From assembly GCA_951804985.1 (NCBI GenBank), contig OX638132.1, forward strand, positions 85,502,696 through 85,566,695: a DNA stretch of 64,000 bases. Direction: 5' to 3'. This document shows, piece after piece, positions 1-10,089 of this stretch. The translations under genes and the position numbers were made by a program. This DNA comes from Dryomyza anilis. Taxonomy: Eukaryota; Arthropoda; Insecta; Diptera; Dryomyzidae. Each line of letters opens with the position of its first letter. The stretch's first letter is position 1. Below the pieces are notes generated by a model. The model was not told where the DNA came from and ran no database searches. It saw only the letters and a list, made by a program, of their open reading frames with translations.

Positions 1-58
1 AATGCTAAAACTTCTGATTTACTAAGAGCAGAGTTCTACAAATCGAAATAAAGGATCA

Positions 59-260
59 TTTTTAAAAACTTTATAAGCCACGTGGAATGTGAGCGAGATT
101 GGAAAAAGGGGCATGGCACTATGTTCAATGTGGCCGGGAAAAAAGAGACGTAGGCATTTCATTTTTAAAAATTTTATGAGCCACGTGGAATGTGAGCGAG
201 ATTGGAAAAAGGGGCATGGCACTATGTTCAATGTGGCCGGGAAAAAAGAGACGTAGGCAT
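59..260. repeat. 103-bp tandem duplication
   Basis: Two nearly identical copies (59-161 and 162-260) contain GCCACGTGGAATGTGAGCG and the phrase AAAAAGGGGCATGGCAC. The second part resembles the 'GGATTGGACAAAGGGGCGTGG' style module near the Helitron ends at 29.3-30.4 and 44.5 kb, so this is probably an amplified Helitron-family module. It produces meaningless open frames on both strands. Confidence 0.8.
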
Positions 261-261
261 G

Positions 262-450
262 TTTTTTTTTTTTTTTTTTGGTATATCTACTAAGATCCAC
301 AGTACTCAGACAGACTATATTCATTGTACTGTGAAATCTATTCCCTACAATTTTGTGGTTAATATCACCACGAGCGCCCATGCCCAAGCCGGGATTCGAA
401 CCCGAGACCTTCAGAATGCAAACCCAGCGCGCTACCTCTGGACTAAAAAG
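262..450 (-). mobile_element. tRNA-derived SINE with poly(A) tail
   Basis: Read on the minus strand, the head has a perfect pol III A box (TAGTCCAGAGG at 435-445) and a perfect B box (GGTTCGAATCC, about 392-402) with a 5-bp T stem and 7-nt loop. A tRNA-unrelated body of about 110 bp follows and ends in 18 A residues (T run at 262-279). The acceptor stem does not pair, so this is not a functional tRNA gene. It is a different family from the SINE at 625, 2,567 and 9,777. I saw no clear target duplication. Confidence 0.6.
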
Positions 451-624
451 GGAAAAAGGGGAGGAAATGTAGCCACACTTTATAAACAATATAGTTTTAC
501 AATTACAAAAACTTAGCACGGGCGAAGCTGTGAACGGGTCCAGCTAGTAGTAGATAATTATATTTGGTCATAGAATAACCTCCGGAATTATTGACATCGA
601 TGTACCAAACCCCCTGTAATTATA

Positions 625-940
625 TAATAATAATAATAATAATAGTTTGGCGCTACAGTCCTGTGTAGGACTTCGGCCGAGCTCTCTCACCATTTTGAGC
701 TGTGCGTGTTATATTTGTACTCAAAGTGGTGGGACCTACAGTTTATTGCCGAATCCGAACGGCGGGTGAGAGCTTTTCATAGGCAATGTTTTACTCTCGT
801 AGGTTTGCCATTTACTGCCGAGAGGTAGCGCGGTATAGAAAAATGTTTCTATGAAAAGATGTTGTTAGCCCCAGTCCAGGCTTGAACCGGGGACCTTTCG
901 GCTCGCAGTCCAACGCACTAACCACTGAGCTACCGCGGCT
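625..940 (-). mobile_element. tRNA-derived SINE, family 1, copy A
   Basis: On the minus strand the element starts AGCCGCGGTAGCTCAGTGG, with a perfect A box (TAGCTCAGTGG) and a one-mismatch B box (GGTTCAAGCCT). The anticodon-like loop reads CTGCGAG. The body is about 240 bp and ends in a (TTA)n tail, seen as (TAA)n at 625-643. Copies at 2,567 and 9,777 are nearly identical over the full length, so the family was active fairly recently. Insertion is next to AT-rich sequence; a target duplication cannot be separated from it. Confidence 0.85.
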
Positions 941-1854
941 GCATATATTATAATTATATATTATAATTATATTTTATTATAATTATATTTATCTAATTTT
1001 TCATGGGAATTATTTACGTCTAGGACAATATTATAATTTGCTTAAGCGCTTCGTAATAAACCAAGTTGTGTTCTGATTCAGTGACCCCAATTTAACTCAA
1101 ACCAATTACCAAATCCAGAAATATATAATTAAGTCAAATATTTGAAGCAATGTGTTGTAAAACAGAATAAAAAAAGTCTGTATCATTTCTTAGATTATCA
1201 GATTTAATATAATATTTGTGCCATCTTTGCTTTAACATATTTTCCCAAAGAACTCGGTAAAAAATACATAAAAAATACAAAACCTAGAGTATATAATAAA
1301 AGGAGTAAAGTAATGTGTTTTTAATATAGGGCTACGTCGGTGACTAACACGTCATCAGCATGTAACGCTGTTAAGTGACATTGAAGCACTTAACACCAAC
1401 CTCTGCTCCAAAAGAACCCCCCTTCCCACCATATAATACGTGACTTATTATTTGTATTATTACAGCACTTTATGCACGGCGCGCCGCCAACTGGTTGACG
1501 AACCTGCGGGACTAAGCAAAAAAAATGAATCGCAATTATGCAACACAAGGTGGCGTGACGGTCGCAAAGAATGCAGACTCAAACATAAAAAAAAACTTTA
1601 TTATTCCAGAAGAATTGTGTTGTATACAATTGCAGCAATTGTTGTTATTTTTTTTTTTAATTTTTATTGCGTAGACTTACGTACGTCTAAAAAATGGGAC
1701 TGAACGCATATAGGAACATCGTGTTGTTCTTGTTCCTGCTCTTGTTAAATATAGCATCAGTCAGGTCAAAGTTCAGTGTACGTGCTGGCAGGACAACAAG
1801 GTCTTGACAGTACAGATGCAAATTTAGTTTATGAAAAAAAAAACCGTTAGTAAA
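941..1854. other. AT-rich sequence, nothing recognised
   Basis: TATA-rich sequence followed by non-repetitive AT-rich DNA. A short open frame at 1,440-1,703 has no recognisable domain and is lysine-rich by composition. Confidence 0.6.
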
Positions 1855-1911
1855 TTAGTTATAGGGAAACGAAACATGTTTGGACTACTTCATTTGTTTC
1901 CCTATAACTAA
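1855..1911. repeat. Perfect 16-bp inverted repeat (hairpin)
   Basis: TTAGTTATAGGGAAAC at 1,855-1,870 is the exact reverse complement of 1,896-1,911, separated by a 25-base loop. No neighbouring gene suggests a function. It could be the remnant of a short TIR element. Confidence 0.75.
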
Positions 1912-1939
1912 CTTCCTTTTCAAATTCCTCGTCTTTGTA

Positions 1940-2360
1940 TTTTAGACACAGCATAGAAATTAGTTGTGCTAACCAACATATTGCCCAGTCAACGTTTTCG
2001 GTTCTCTCAACTATTAAGTGAATTCAAAAATTAATCTATAATAGTTGCTATTTAATCATATGGAACTATAATAAAGAGTCAAAGACACTGTTTTTTGGTC
2101 TTCATATAATAGGCATGTTTGCGTCAAAAAACCAATGTTTTCGGTTCCCTCAACTTTTAAGTTGGTTAGAAATGTAGGTACTTACTGGAACTGTTACTAT
2201 TTAGTTGCAGGGCACCATAGCGAAGAGGCCAAGTAGTTTTATACCCTACACAGCATATGCTCTATCTATGCTTCTTATGCCCTACACAGCATAGAAGTTT
2301 GTTGCGCCAACCAACTCATAATCCAATTAATTTATTTTGTTCTCTTAACTCTTAAGTTGG
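1940..2360. repeat. Three diverged repeats of a CACAGCATAG...CTCAACT unit
   Basis: The phrase ACACAGCATAGAA ... TTTTCGGTTCTCTCAACT ... TAAGTTGGTT recurs at about 1,945-2,030, 2,130-2,170 and 2,285-2,360 with substantial divergence. It is an old local repeat of unknown origin with no coding potential. Confidence 0.5.
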
Positions 2361-2566
2361 TTCTTATAGTCAGAACGAAAAGGGTTTAAGTTTGGCATGA
2401 TTTGATGTGCGTATATTACAATACTTCAAGTGTCAAACGAAAATGACAGTTCCATCCACCAAGTTTTAGACATTTTTCAACCGTATGAAGTTGATTGGCA
2501 CAACTAACATTTTCTTTATTCCAACTAAAACGCAAAATATGTTTTTAATGCATATTAAAAGTGAAA

Positions 2567-2885
2567 ATAGCCGCGGTAGCTCAGTGGTTAGTGCGTTGGA
2601 CTGCGAGTCGAAAGGTCCCCGGTTCAAGTCTGGACTGGGGCTAACAACATCTTTTCATAGAAACATTTTTCTATACCGCGCTACCTCTCGTCAGTAAATG
2701 GCAAACCTACGAGAGTAAAACCATTGCCTATGAAAAGCTCTCACCCGCCGTTCGGATTCGGCAATAAACTGTAGGTCCCACCACTTTGAGTACAAATATA
2801 ACACGCACAGCTCAAAATGGTGAGAGAGCTCGGCCGAAGTTCTGTACAGGACTGTAGCGCCAAACTATTATTATTATTATTATAT
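2567..2885 (+). mobile_element. tRNA-derived SINE, family 1, copy B, with 15-bp TSD
   Basis: Full-length plus-strand copy: tRNA-like head with A box TAGCTCAGTGG and B box GGTTCAAGTCT, then the body, then (TTA)n. It is flanked by a 15-bp direct repeat ATATTAAAAGTGAAA at 2,552-2,566 and 2,886-2,900, the hallmark of LINE-mediated retrotransposition. The body contains a second short match to the head in inverted sense (TACCGCGCTACC), so the RNA could fold back. SINEs need a partner LINE; a candidate with a matching 3' end is not in this window. Confidence 0.92.
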
Positions 2886-2929
2886 ATATTAAAAGTGAAA
2901 GGGTATGTTTGATTATCCAAAAATGTTTG

Positions 2930-3410
2930 AGCACTCCGAAAAAATTTTTCAAAAAATTTGTCAAAAAAAAAGTGTTCTTAAATTTATTTTTTTTCATCAC
3001 AAATAATTTTTAAATTCAAAAAAATTTTATTTCGAAGTAAAATTTTTTTTTTTGAATTTTTTTTACGAAAAAAATTTTTTTTTCGGAGTATTTTTTCAAG
3101 AATTTTTTTTCAACACAAATCCAAGAACAATTTTTTATTTACGAAAAAAAAAATTTTTTCGGAGTATTTTTTTTCAACAAAAATAATTTTTTTTCGGAGT
3201 ATTTTTTTAAGAAAAACATTATTTTTTTTATAAAAACAATGTTTTTTTCTTATTGAAAAAATTATTTTTGTTGAAAAAAAAAATACCCCGAAAAAAAAAT
3301 TTATTTACGAAAAAAAATTGTTTGGAGTATTTTTATTTAAGAGAAAAATTTTGTTTTTCGGAGTATTTTTTGCAACATTTTTTTTTACCCAAATTTTTTT
3401 CCACGTGAAT
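2930..3410. repeat. Homopolymeric A/T tract with CGGAGTATTTTTT repeats
   Basis: Runs of A and T separated by recurring TTCGGAGTATTTTTT on the plus strand and its inverse (about 3,255-3,300). The phrase TTCAACAAAAATAATTTTTT near 3,170 is mirrored near 3,250-3,275, so part of the tract can form a cruciform. A similar tract lies at 12,115-12,385. No coding potential. Confidence 0.7.
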
Positions 3411-4360
3411 TTTGTATTACAATTAAAACAAAAGTTTTGAAGTTTTTTTTACATAGACTTAGTTAATTTATACGGTTTATATTTATAGCACTTAATTACT
3501 ACTTTTAAATATATAATTCTTAGTACACATATAACCTATAAAAGTGTTAAGTCGCGATTATAATGCTTCGGTTATTTTTTTCTTAAAATATTCACTTGAG
3601 GCTTCATCGTTATTTAAATCAGCCTCTGCTCGTGTGCTGCATGGTGCACATCGCAAAGGGCTTCGCAAGTCTGTCTTGCACTTTCGAAACGCCCCCGAGG
3701 CTATCATTAGTGCAGCTCACATCCGTAGCTAATCAGCCGATAATATCAGCTCGAAGTGAAACCGCCAGAGCAACGAGCAACACAAACTGCTAATTAGCAG
3801 GTATTTAAAAACCTTTGCAACATGTTGTTGCGTGTTTTATGTTTATGTTTATTATAATAACAACAATCTTGAAATAAAGTTTATTTTTTATTTAATCGGA
3901 ATTGCGTATAAAGTGTAAAACAAAAACTTTGTAAAAGATAAACTCAAGAATAGCGCACAACATAAAACTGTTTACGAGGGTAGCAATTTACATACATAGT
4001 TGCCACAACTATGTTGCTAGTTACAATTTAATTATGTGGCAACATGTTGCAAATAATGTTGCTCTGTATTAAACTGTAGAACGTGTGGTTATTATGAAAA
4101 ATACAAATTTTTGATTAGAAATACAATATGGTTTTTATACATGGTATTATAAATAATTTAAATTTTGTGTTCAGTCATAAATATAGTTGAGTCAAACTAT
4201 TATTTATTTGGTGGTGGAGACCCTGAACAGTTCAGATATATTTCCGACTCTATGCTTAAAAATCAAATGAATGTGTTGCTCACTACAACAAAGCACAAGC
4301 AGTGTGTGTCAAAACAAAACACAAACAAGACGTGGTTGTAGTGAAGGGGTCTATAAATGT
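3411..4360. other. AT-rich sequence, nothing recognised
   Basis: Apparently single-copy AT-rich DNA. Two short overlapping open frames near 3,540-3,790 show no domain or splice structure I can defend. Confidence 0.55.
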
Positions 4361-4594
4361 TTGAATTTTCATCGACAGTAGTGTCATTTCGTTTGGTTTT
4401 TCAAAACATTGAATGTCTTAAAAAAAGTCTTGCCACTACTTGTCAAGTCATTGTTTTTCAATGTTCGTCTTCTCACTCGTTGCGCTCACTCACTGCACAC
4501 ACTGTTTTTGTTGAATTTTCATCGACAGTAGTGTCATTTCGTTTGGTTTTCCAAAACATTGAATGTCTTAAAAAAAAGTCTAGCCACTACTTGA
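4361..4594. repeat. 84-bp direct repeat, 150-bp spacing
   Basis: TTGAATTTTCATCGACAGTA at 4,361 and at 4,511 begins two near-identical copies of about 80-84 bp, with a few differences. The intervening 66 bases differ. This looks like a recent local duplication. Confidence 0.85.
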
Positions 4595-6844
4595 CACTAA
4601 TGAAACAAATACTGCAGTGAAGTGAAGTTGCTGAAGAGACTTCACTAAAATACTGTCGACTGTCATTGCAAAATGCACTCTACATTGCATATTGCAACGA
4701 CAGTAGTACTGCAGTAGTGCATATTTTGCAGAGTTAACTTCAAATACTTTTACAGAGATGTATAGTGTCAACTCTAGTAAAAATAAAAAAAGGTTTTGTT
4801 ACCGGTTTTCAAATTATTTTTAATTCAATTTGAGTTCCGAATCTTTAAATTTAGGAAGTAATGTTCCTAGTACCGCTTTTGATTCCACCCAAATGAAACG
4901 ATTCCGATGCAGATCGATTCGATTCTTGCCGTTCCGGTTTCGATTCAAGTTCCGGTGATGGTTCCAATTTTCAACAGTATTGTAAACAAATTAAGTTTGG
5001 AATTCTAAGCCAATAAATGGGGCTTTATATATTTTTTGTTTTGATCTAAGTCTTAACTGTAGTGCAAAGAAACGGAAACAAATTTAGTTTGCTTTTGTTT
5101 TATTAGTTTAAAAAATGTTTCAAGCAAATTTCCTGCAACATTTCCCTCAACATTTCCTGCACAATTACCCGATATTTAGCTAGAAATTCAGCGCCAATCA
5201 AAACAAGAAATCAATGCCAAAGGCTAAACAGCTTTTATGAGGCGCACTTTTTACAACTTTTATTACTGAATTTTTTCGCTTTAGTAGCTGCTGCTGCCGC
5301 TTGCTGCAACACGATAACTCAAGTTGGCAGCTTATTACAATTTAACTCACAGCCACTCAACATGTTGTGGAAATGAGGCAGGCAGCAGCAGCCGGAATAG
5401 CAAAGGAAAAGAAACCTAAGGTGATCAGCGCAATCACGCCGATGACTGGCATTGACGCCACATGATAAGCCAGGTTGACAGACGGATGGGCCGACAGAGA
5501 GATAGACACAGAGACAGTGACAGCGACAGATAGGAGGCAGTCAGACAGATAGCCGAGAACAGACGGTTTCCTGCGCCTTTCAGTTGCACAGGAGTTCAGG
5601 TGGTTGGTTTGATTTGGTCTGAACCCACGAAGGCTCCCGAAGGCAGGTACACAAAAAGAAAAATTCATAGAGTTTGTAAAAAAAGAAGATGTATTTTGTA
5701 TTTTGATTTAAATTTAATACTAACAATTAAAAATTGAAAAACCGATTTATTATCCTAGCAATATAAATGATTTTTACCGATATCGTATCTATAACGAAAT
5801 TGAAATTATACCCTGCATTGAAAGCGAAAGGTTATATTTAGTTTGGTCATCTGCTTGTAACACGCAGAATTAGGCATGTCCGTTATGAAATAGCGTGATT
5901 GTCTGATTCGATTTCATGATTTCCGTCTCTCAGTATATTGAAATCACGATTACAGGTCAACTAGAAGAGCTATATCAATGAAACTGCGGTGTTATATTAC
6001 TTATATACTTAAGATGACTGGTACTGAACCTGATAATGATTGGTCGATTGTGCCTAAATCACAACTGAAGTGAATTAAAAATCCCCGTGCATTTTAATAT
6101 ACGCCAATCTTGCAAAACTGGATTCTATCAACAAAAGTTAATAGGTCTTGTCATTGTAATTAAAACATTACATCATAAAATTTATAGGAAAACAATAATT
6201 TAAATAGTATTGAACTAATGGTATGCATCCTATTAAACAATTTTAATTGTATATATATAATTGTTTTCTATTGAACACTACCCTGCGGGAAAAAAGTGTC
6301 AATTGCTTTAAAATTTCCTATCACGTGACTGGTGAAAAGAGGACTTATCACAGCTGTAGTCCAAAGGTATGCAAGAAAAAGACAATTCGTAAACATTATA
6401 CATGTTCTGCGACCGACTAAGGACAGGATCTTCAAGACAAGTTCTGTGATAGGACTAAAGGTCTACATGAGCAGAATGAGTCTTTCCCTGCTAAATATGT
6501 CGCTAGTGAAGCGAAAGTGAATACCACTTCTGTAATAGGTCTAAAGGTACCGGTCACAGAACACGATTTTGAAGACTGGATATGTGAAAGGTCTAAAGGT
6601 ATGCAGGATGAGAACGCCATGTTTGAGTTTCCAGTCGGTTTAATATAAAAGAGCCAGAACTAGGACAGGTTAACTATCTCCAAGGAACCAGTCACATGCC
6701 TATTCTAGGACCTTTTAAATTCACCATATTTTTTCTGGTTGTATTTGAAAAATTCAAAAACATAACTTTTTGCAAAAGTTGGAGTTTTCATTTTTTACAG
6801 TGTTGATCCGCTGCTACTCTTAGCTCACTGCCAGTCAATCTGCA
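4595..6844. other. Non-coding sequence with minor repeats
   Basis: Mostly unique AT-rich sequence. It includes a GACA/GATA-rich stretch at about 5,475-5,555, a fragment of the TACCCTACAC foldback family at about 5,808-5,880, and a diverged local repeat with the phrase AGGTCTAAAGGT at about 6,330-6,610. A 103-codon frame on the minus strand (5,357-5,668) is an artefact of the GACA tract. Confidence 0.5.
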
Positions 6845-6915
6845 ACACATCAAATCTGTCACACACATACATACACACCCAAATCTACACACACACACAC
6901 ATACATTCGCAAACA
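6845..6915. repeat. CA/CATA microsatellite
   Basis: Imperfect ACACAC and ACATACAT runs, ordinary for fly intergenic DNA. Confidence 0.85.
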
Positions 6916-6959
6916 TATATATTGGCCTTAACAGCCGGTTAACGTTTTTGACGTTAACC

Positions 6960-7490
6960 CCCTGGGGTCATTATTAATGAGTTTTAACTCGTTGCCATGT
7001 TGAGTTGTTGAGAGAGATGCTGCGGCGGCGATAGTGCCTTTTTGTACTTCTTCCTCTTCTTTCTTTGTGTTGTTGTTGTCGATCGCCTGCCCCTTTTTGT
7101 TTGCCGTGTAGTACAGAAGCGCTTCGAAGGCGACGGAGGCGGCTGCAGTGGCTGCTTCTGGTCGTTGGCACAAAATTGATCACATATGATTAAGTTCGGC
7201 GGTTGGCGGCTGATAAACTTAGCTAAGGCCATGCAAATTTTTATTGCAATTTTTGTTCGTTTTTTTGTTGTTTTTTGTTTTATCAGCAACATATAATTTG
7301 CAGCGTAACCACCAGTGCTGCCAGCGTCTGTTGATTGCGCGCCAAAGGTTTTTTTTTTGTTGATGCATGTGACGGCGATCAAATGATCGTTGGCAGCTGG
7401 CGGCTGCAATTGAATCAATTTTTCACAAGTTAAACATGGGCCGCAGGTGAAGATTTTGCTATTTTTTATGGTTGTAACGTGGCGCCACAC
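6960..7490. other. GC-richer island, possibly unique host DNA
   Basis: This stretch is clearly less AT-rich than its surroundings and contains GGCGGC, TTGTTGTTG and CAGCTGGCGGCTG motifs. It is open for 168 codons on the minus strand (6,984-7,490), but the translated peptide is a low-complexity mix of Lys, Thr and Pro with no domain and no clear splice sites. I read it as non-repetitive intron or intergenic sequence, perhaps regulatory, rather than a gene. Confidence 0.35.
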
Positions 7491-7574
7491 AAAATTGTTT
7501 GTCTAATGCGGGGAAATTTGTAATTTTGATGTGGAAAAAAATTTAACATTTTTAAATATTAAATAAAATATAAC

Positions 7575-7690
7575 ATAAAATCCTTAAATATAAAACTCTT
7601 GGTTCGTCTGTTTGTCTAAGCCTCTGCATTGATTCCTCGGAAATTTTTCACGAGGATACTATGGAGTCCGATTGGGTGACATTTAAACAA
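7575..7690 (+). mobile_element. Fragment of Helitron-family terminal module
   Basis: Contains GGTTCGTCTGTTTGTC followed by TTCACGAGGATACTATGGAG. The same phrases occur in the same order at 44,480-44,575, where they form the outer part of the Helitron-like compound. It is truncated by or merged into the MITE that follows. Confidence 0.45.
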
Positions 7691-7699
7691 TCTAAACTA

Positions 7700-7917
7700 C
7701 AACAAACAATCTAAAATCCCTCAAAACCCATTACAATTGGTCAATAGGACAATTATTGATTTAATAGTAAAAAATAAATCTTCTTATATAAACTCAATGG
7801 CAATGTCATGGTATTTTCTAGTATTTAATGGTTTTTTCCGATTAAAATAATAATTTATCCTATTGACTATTTTTAATAGTAAAAAACTATTATTTATATA
7901 GTATTTTTTTCTGGATG
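7700..7917 (+). mobile_element. TA-type MITE, family M, copy 1
   Basis: Shares most of its length with the intact copy at 50,077-50,296: ATTGGTCAATAGGACAATTA, then AACTCAATGGCAATGTCATG, then TATTTAATGG. The right end reads TTTTTTTCTGGATG before TA. The left TIR is degraded. Non-coding. Confidence 0.75.
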
Positions 7918-7919
7918 TA

Positions 7920-9150
7920 TTAAACGACACTTACGAAAGTGAAACAAAAAAATTAAATATATAAAAAAATAATGACAACAAAAAAAAAAAACAAAACCAA
8001 AAACAAAAACAAAAAAGCAAGAAAGAGCAATTACATAATTCAAAAGCAAAACTACAAAATCTAAAGAAAAACACAATAAAAAGTAAAATAAAAGTAAAAG
8101 CCCAAAGAAAAAAAAACTTGAACCAAAAACAAAATCAAAGGAAAAAAAAACAAAATAAAAAAGATCACAATTAAAAACAAAAAGTCAAACGCAAAAATAA
8201 ATCAAAAGCAAAAACAACGAAAAAATACAAAATAAAAGTAAAAAACAAAAATCTAAAACCAAAGAAAGAAAAAAACACAAAGTCAAACCCAAAAACAAAA
8301 GCAGATATGGAAAAGCAAAATTAAAAACATAAACCAACCAAAAAATCAAAAGAAAAAAAACACAACTTTAAAGACAAAGAAAAAACACAAAATCAAAAGC
8401 AAAAACAATAGTGAGCAAAAGCACAAAAGACCTAAATCTAATACAAAAATTAAATGAAAAAAACAAAACTCATAAATCAATAAAAAAAAACAATTAAGTA
8501 AACGCAAAATTAAAAATAAAACCAAAAACAAAATAAATAAACACAAAGGCAATAGTAAAAATATCAAAAAATAGAATTAAAACAAAAAGTAAAAAAAAAA
8601 ATGCAAAAAATAACAAAGACCCAAAATCAAAGACAATTAAAAACACAAAATCAAACACAAAAACAAAAGCAGATAGACACAATAAAAAAAAAACAAAATC
8701 AAATAAAAACCATAAAACGAAAAATCAAAACAAAAATATTAATAAAAACACAAAAATAATGTCAAACGAAATACACAAATTCAAAAGCAAAATTATAAGA
8801 AGAAAAACGCAACAAAGTAAATAAAGGAAAATCAAGAAACAATAACAATAACGAAAACGAAAACACTAAGTGAAGGTCACAAACTCGAAAACAAAAGCAA
8901 TAACAGAAAATTAAAAACATAAAAGAAAATCAATTAAAAAAACAAAAAAAAAAAAAACAAATAGAAAAACACAACTTTGAAAACTATAAAAAGACAGTCA
9001 GCCAATTTCAAAATCTAAAACAAACCGAAATTAAAATACAAAGGATATTAACAAATAAAATAATTAAAAGCAAAACAAAATAATAATTAAAACAAAAATA
9101 CTTGATATCAAAATCAATAGTTAAAATACAAACACAAAACCAATTTGTGG
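7920..9150. repeat. A-rich low-complexity tract (CAAAA/AAAGC-rich)
   Basis: About 1.2 kb in which the plus strand is almost only A, C and scattered G/T, in units such as AAAAACAAAAGC and AAAATCAAAA. Its reverse complement matches the T-rich filler inside the Helitrons (29.2-30.1, 44.7 and 45.7 kb) and the tract at 57,520-58,250. This suggests a shared origin, perhaps expanded Helitron filler. The Phe/Leu-rich frames on the minus strand are compositional. Confidence 0.7.
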
Positions 9151-9776
9151 TACTTCTTAGGCTTACAAAAAAAATAGTTTAAAATACTTTTAAAGGAGCC
9201 CAGATAAAAAATACTATGTATTAATAACATATAAACAAAATGTAATAAAATAATACAAAATTAAAAATAAATATATGAAATAAAATTAATAATATAAAGT
9301 AAAATGAAATGAAATAAAATAAATTGAAATAAAATTGAAGAAAATGAAATAAATTTTATTAAATTTATTTAAAATGAAATAAAATACAGTAAACTAAAAT
9401 TAGAATCATAAAATTTACAAAACCACAAATAACTTGCTGCAGAACAAAAAAATAATAAAAATATAAAAAACATGTCAGCTATTTTTAATAAACGTAGTGA
9501 TTTTACACACTTTTTCGTTTGCAACGCTGCATCGGCAACACTTTGCAATTATTTCATGCAAAAGTTTGTAGCCATTTTTTCTGCTACTTTTACTTAAACA
9601 ACATAAAGGATAAAGTTTGCCGCCGAAAACAGTTGAAAATAAAAACACAAAGTATCTACTGCAAATATTCACGAATTCAGACAAAAAGACAGACAGACAA
9701 ATAGACAAATAGAAAGTGAAATGCAGACAAAAACTCTTGGAAATCTCTGCTGATGTTTTTTATGCAAAATAAACGT
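9151..9776. other. AT-rich sequence, nothing recognised
   Basis: TAAAATGAAATAAAAT-type low complexity to about 9,470, then ordinary AT-rich DNA. No coding exon recognised. Confidence 0.55.
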
Positions 9777-10087
9777 AGCCGCGGTAGCTCAGTGGTTAGT
9801 GCGTTGGACTGCGAGCCGAAAGGTCCCCGGTTCAAGTCTGGACTGGGGATAACAACATCTTTTCATAGAAACATTTTTCTATACCGCGCTACCTCTCGTC
9901 AGTAAATGGCAAACCTACGAGAGTAAAAACCATTGCCTATGAAAAAGCTCTCACCCGCCGTTCGGATTCGGCAATAAACTGTAGGTCCCACCACTTTGAG
10001 TACAAATATAACACGCACAGCTCAAAATGGTGAGAGAGCTCGGCCGAAGTTCTGTACAGGACTGTAGCGCCAAACTATTATTATTAT
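9777..10087 (+). mobile_element. tRNA-derived SINE, family 1, copy C
   Basis: Full-length plus-strand copy from AGCCGCGGTAGCTCAGTGG to a short (TTA)n tail, almost identical to copies A and B. The anticodon-like triplet is GCG (loop CTGCGAG), as in the other copies. No unambiguous target duplication is visible. Confidence 0.88.
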
Positions 10088-10089
10088 TT

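Larger units (their letters stand above)
1..547 (+). mobile_element. Helitron-like element, 3' end
   Basis: The right end has the Helitron signature. A short hairpin-forming segment at about 519-534 (CACGG...GCTGTG, imperfect stem) is followed by ACGGGTCCAG and a terminal CTAG at 544-547, with T next. The last 14 bases are identical to the end of the complete minus-strand copy at 27,715-30,419. The 5' end lies outside the window or is lost. Inside are a 103-bp tandem duplication and a SINE insertion. No coding capacity is visible. The 3' end is well supported; the left extent is a guess. Confidence 0.6.

Noticed and set aside
262..450. A functional tRNA gene on the minus strand
   Set aside because: A and B boxes and T arm are good, but acceptor and anticodon stems do not pair and a poly(A)-tailed body follows; it is a SINE.
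2567..2645. tRNA gene with GCG anticodon
   Set aside because: The same sequence plus ~240-bp body and (TTA)n tail occurs three times, once with a TSD; it is a SINE head.
5357..5668. 103-codon minus-strand frame with hydrophobic segments
   Set aside because: Driven by the GACA/GATA-rich stretch; no recognisable family.
6984..7490. 168-codon minus-strand open frame
   Set aside because: Low-complexity peptide, no domain, no splice or start evidence; best read as a GC-richer non-coding island.
7920..9150. Phe/Leu-rich membrane-protein-like frames on the minus strand
   Set aside because: Compositional effect of an A-rich plus strand; no start context, no conserved motif.
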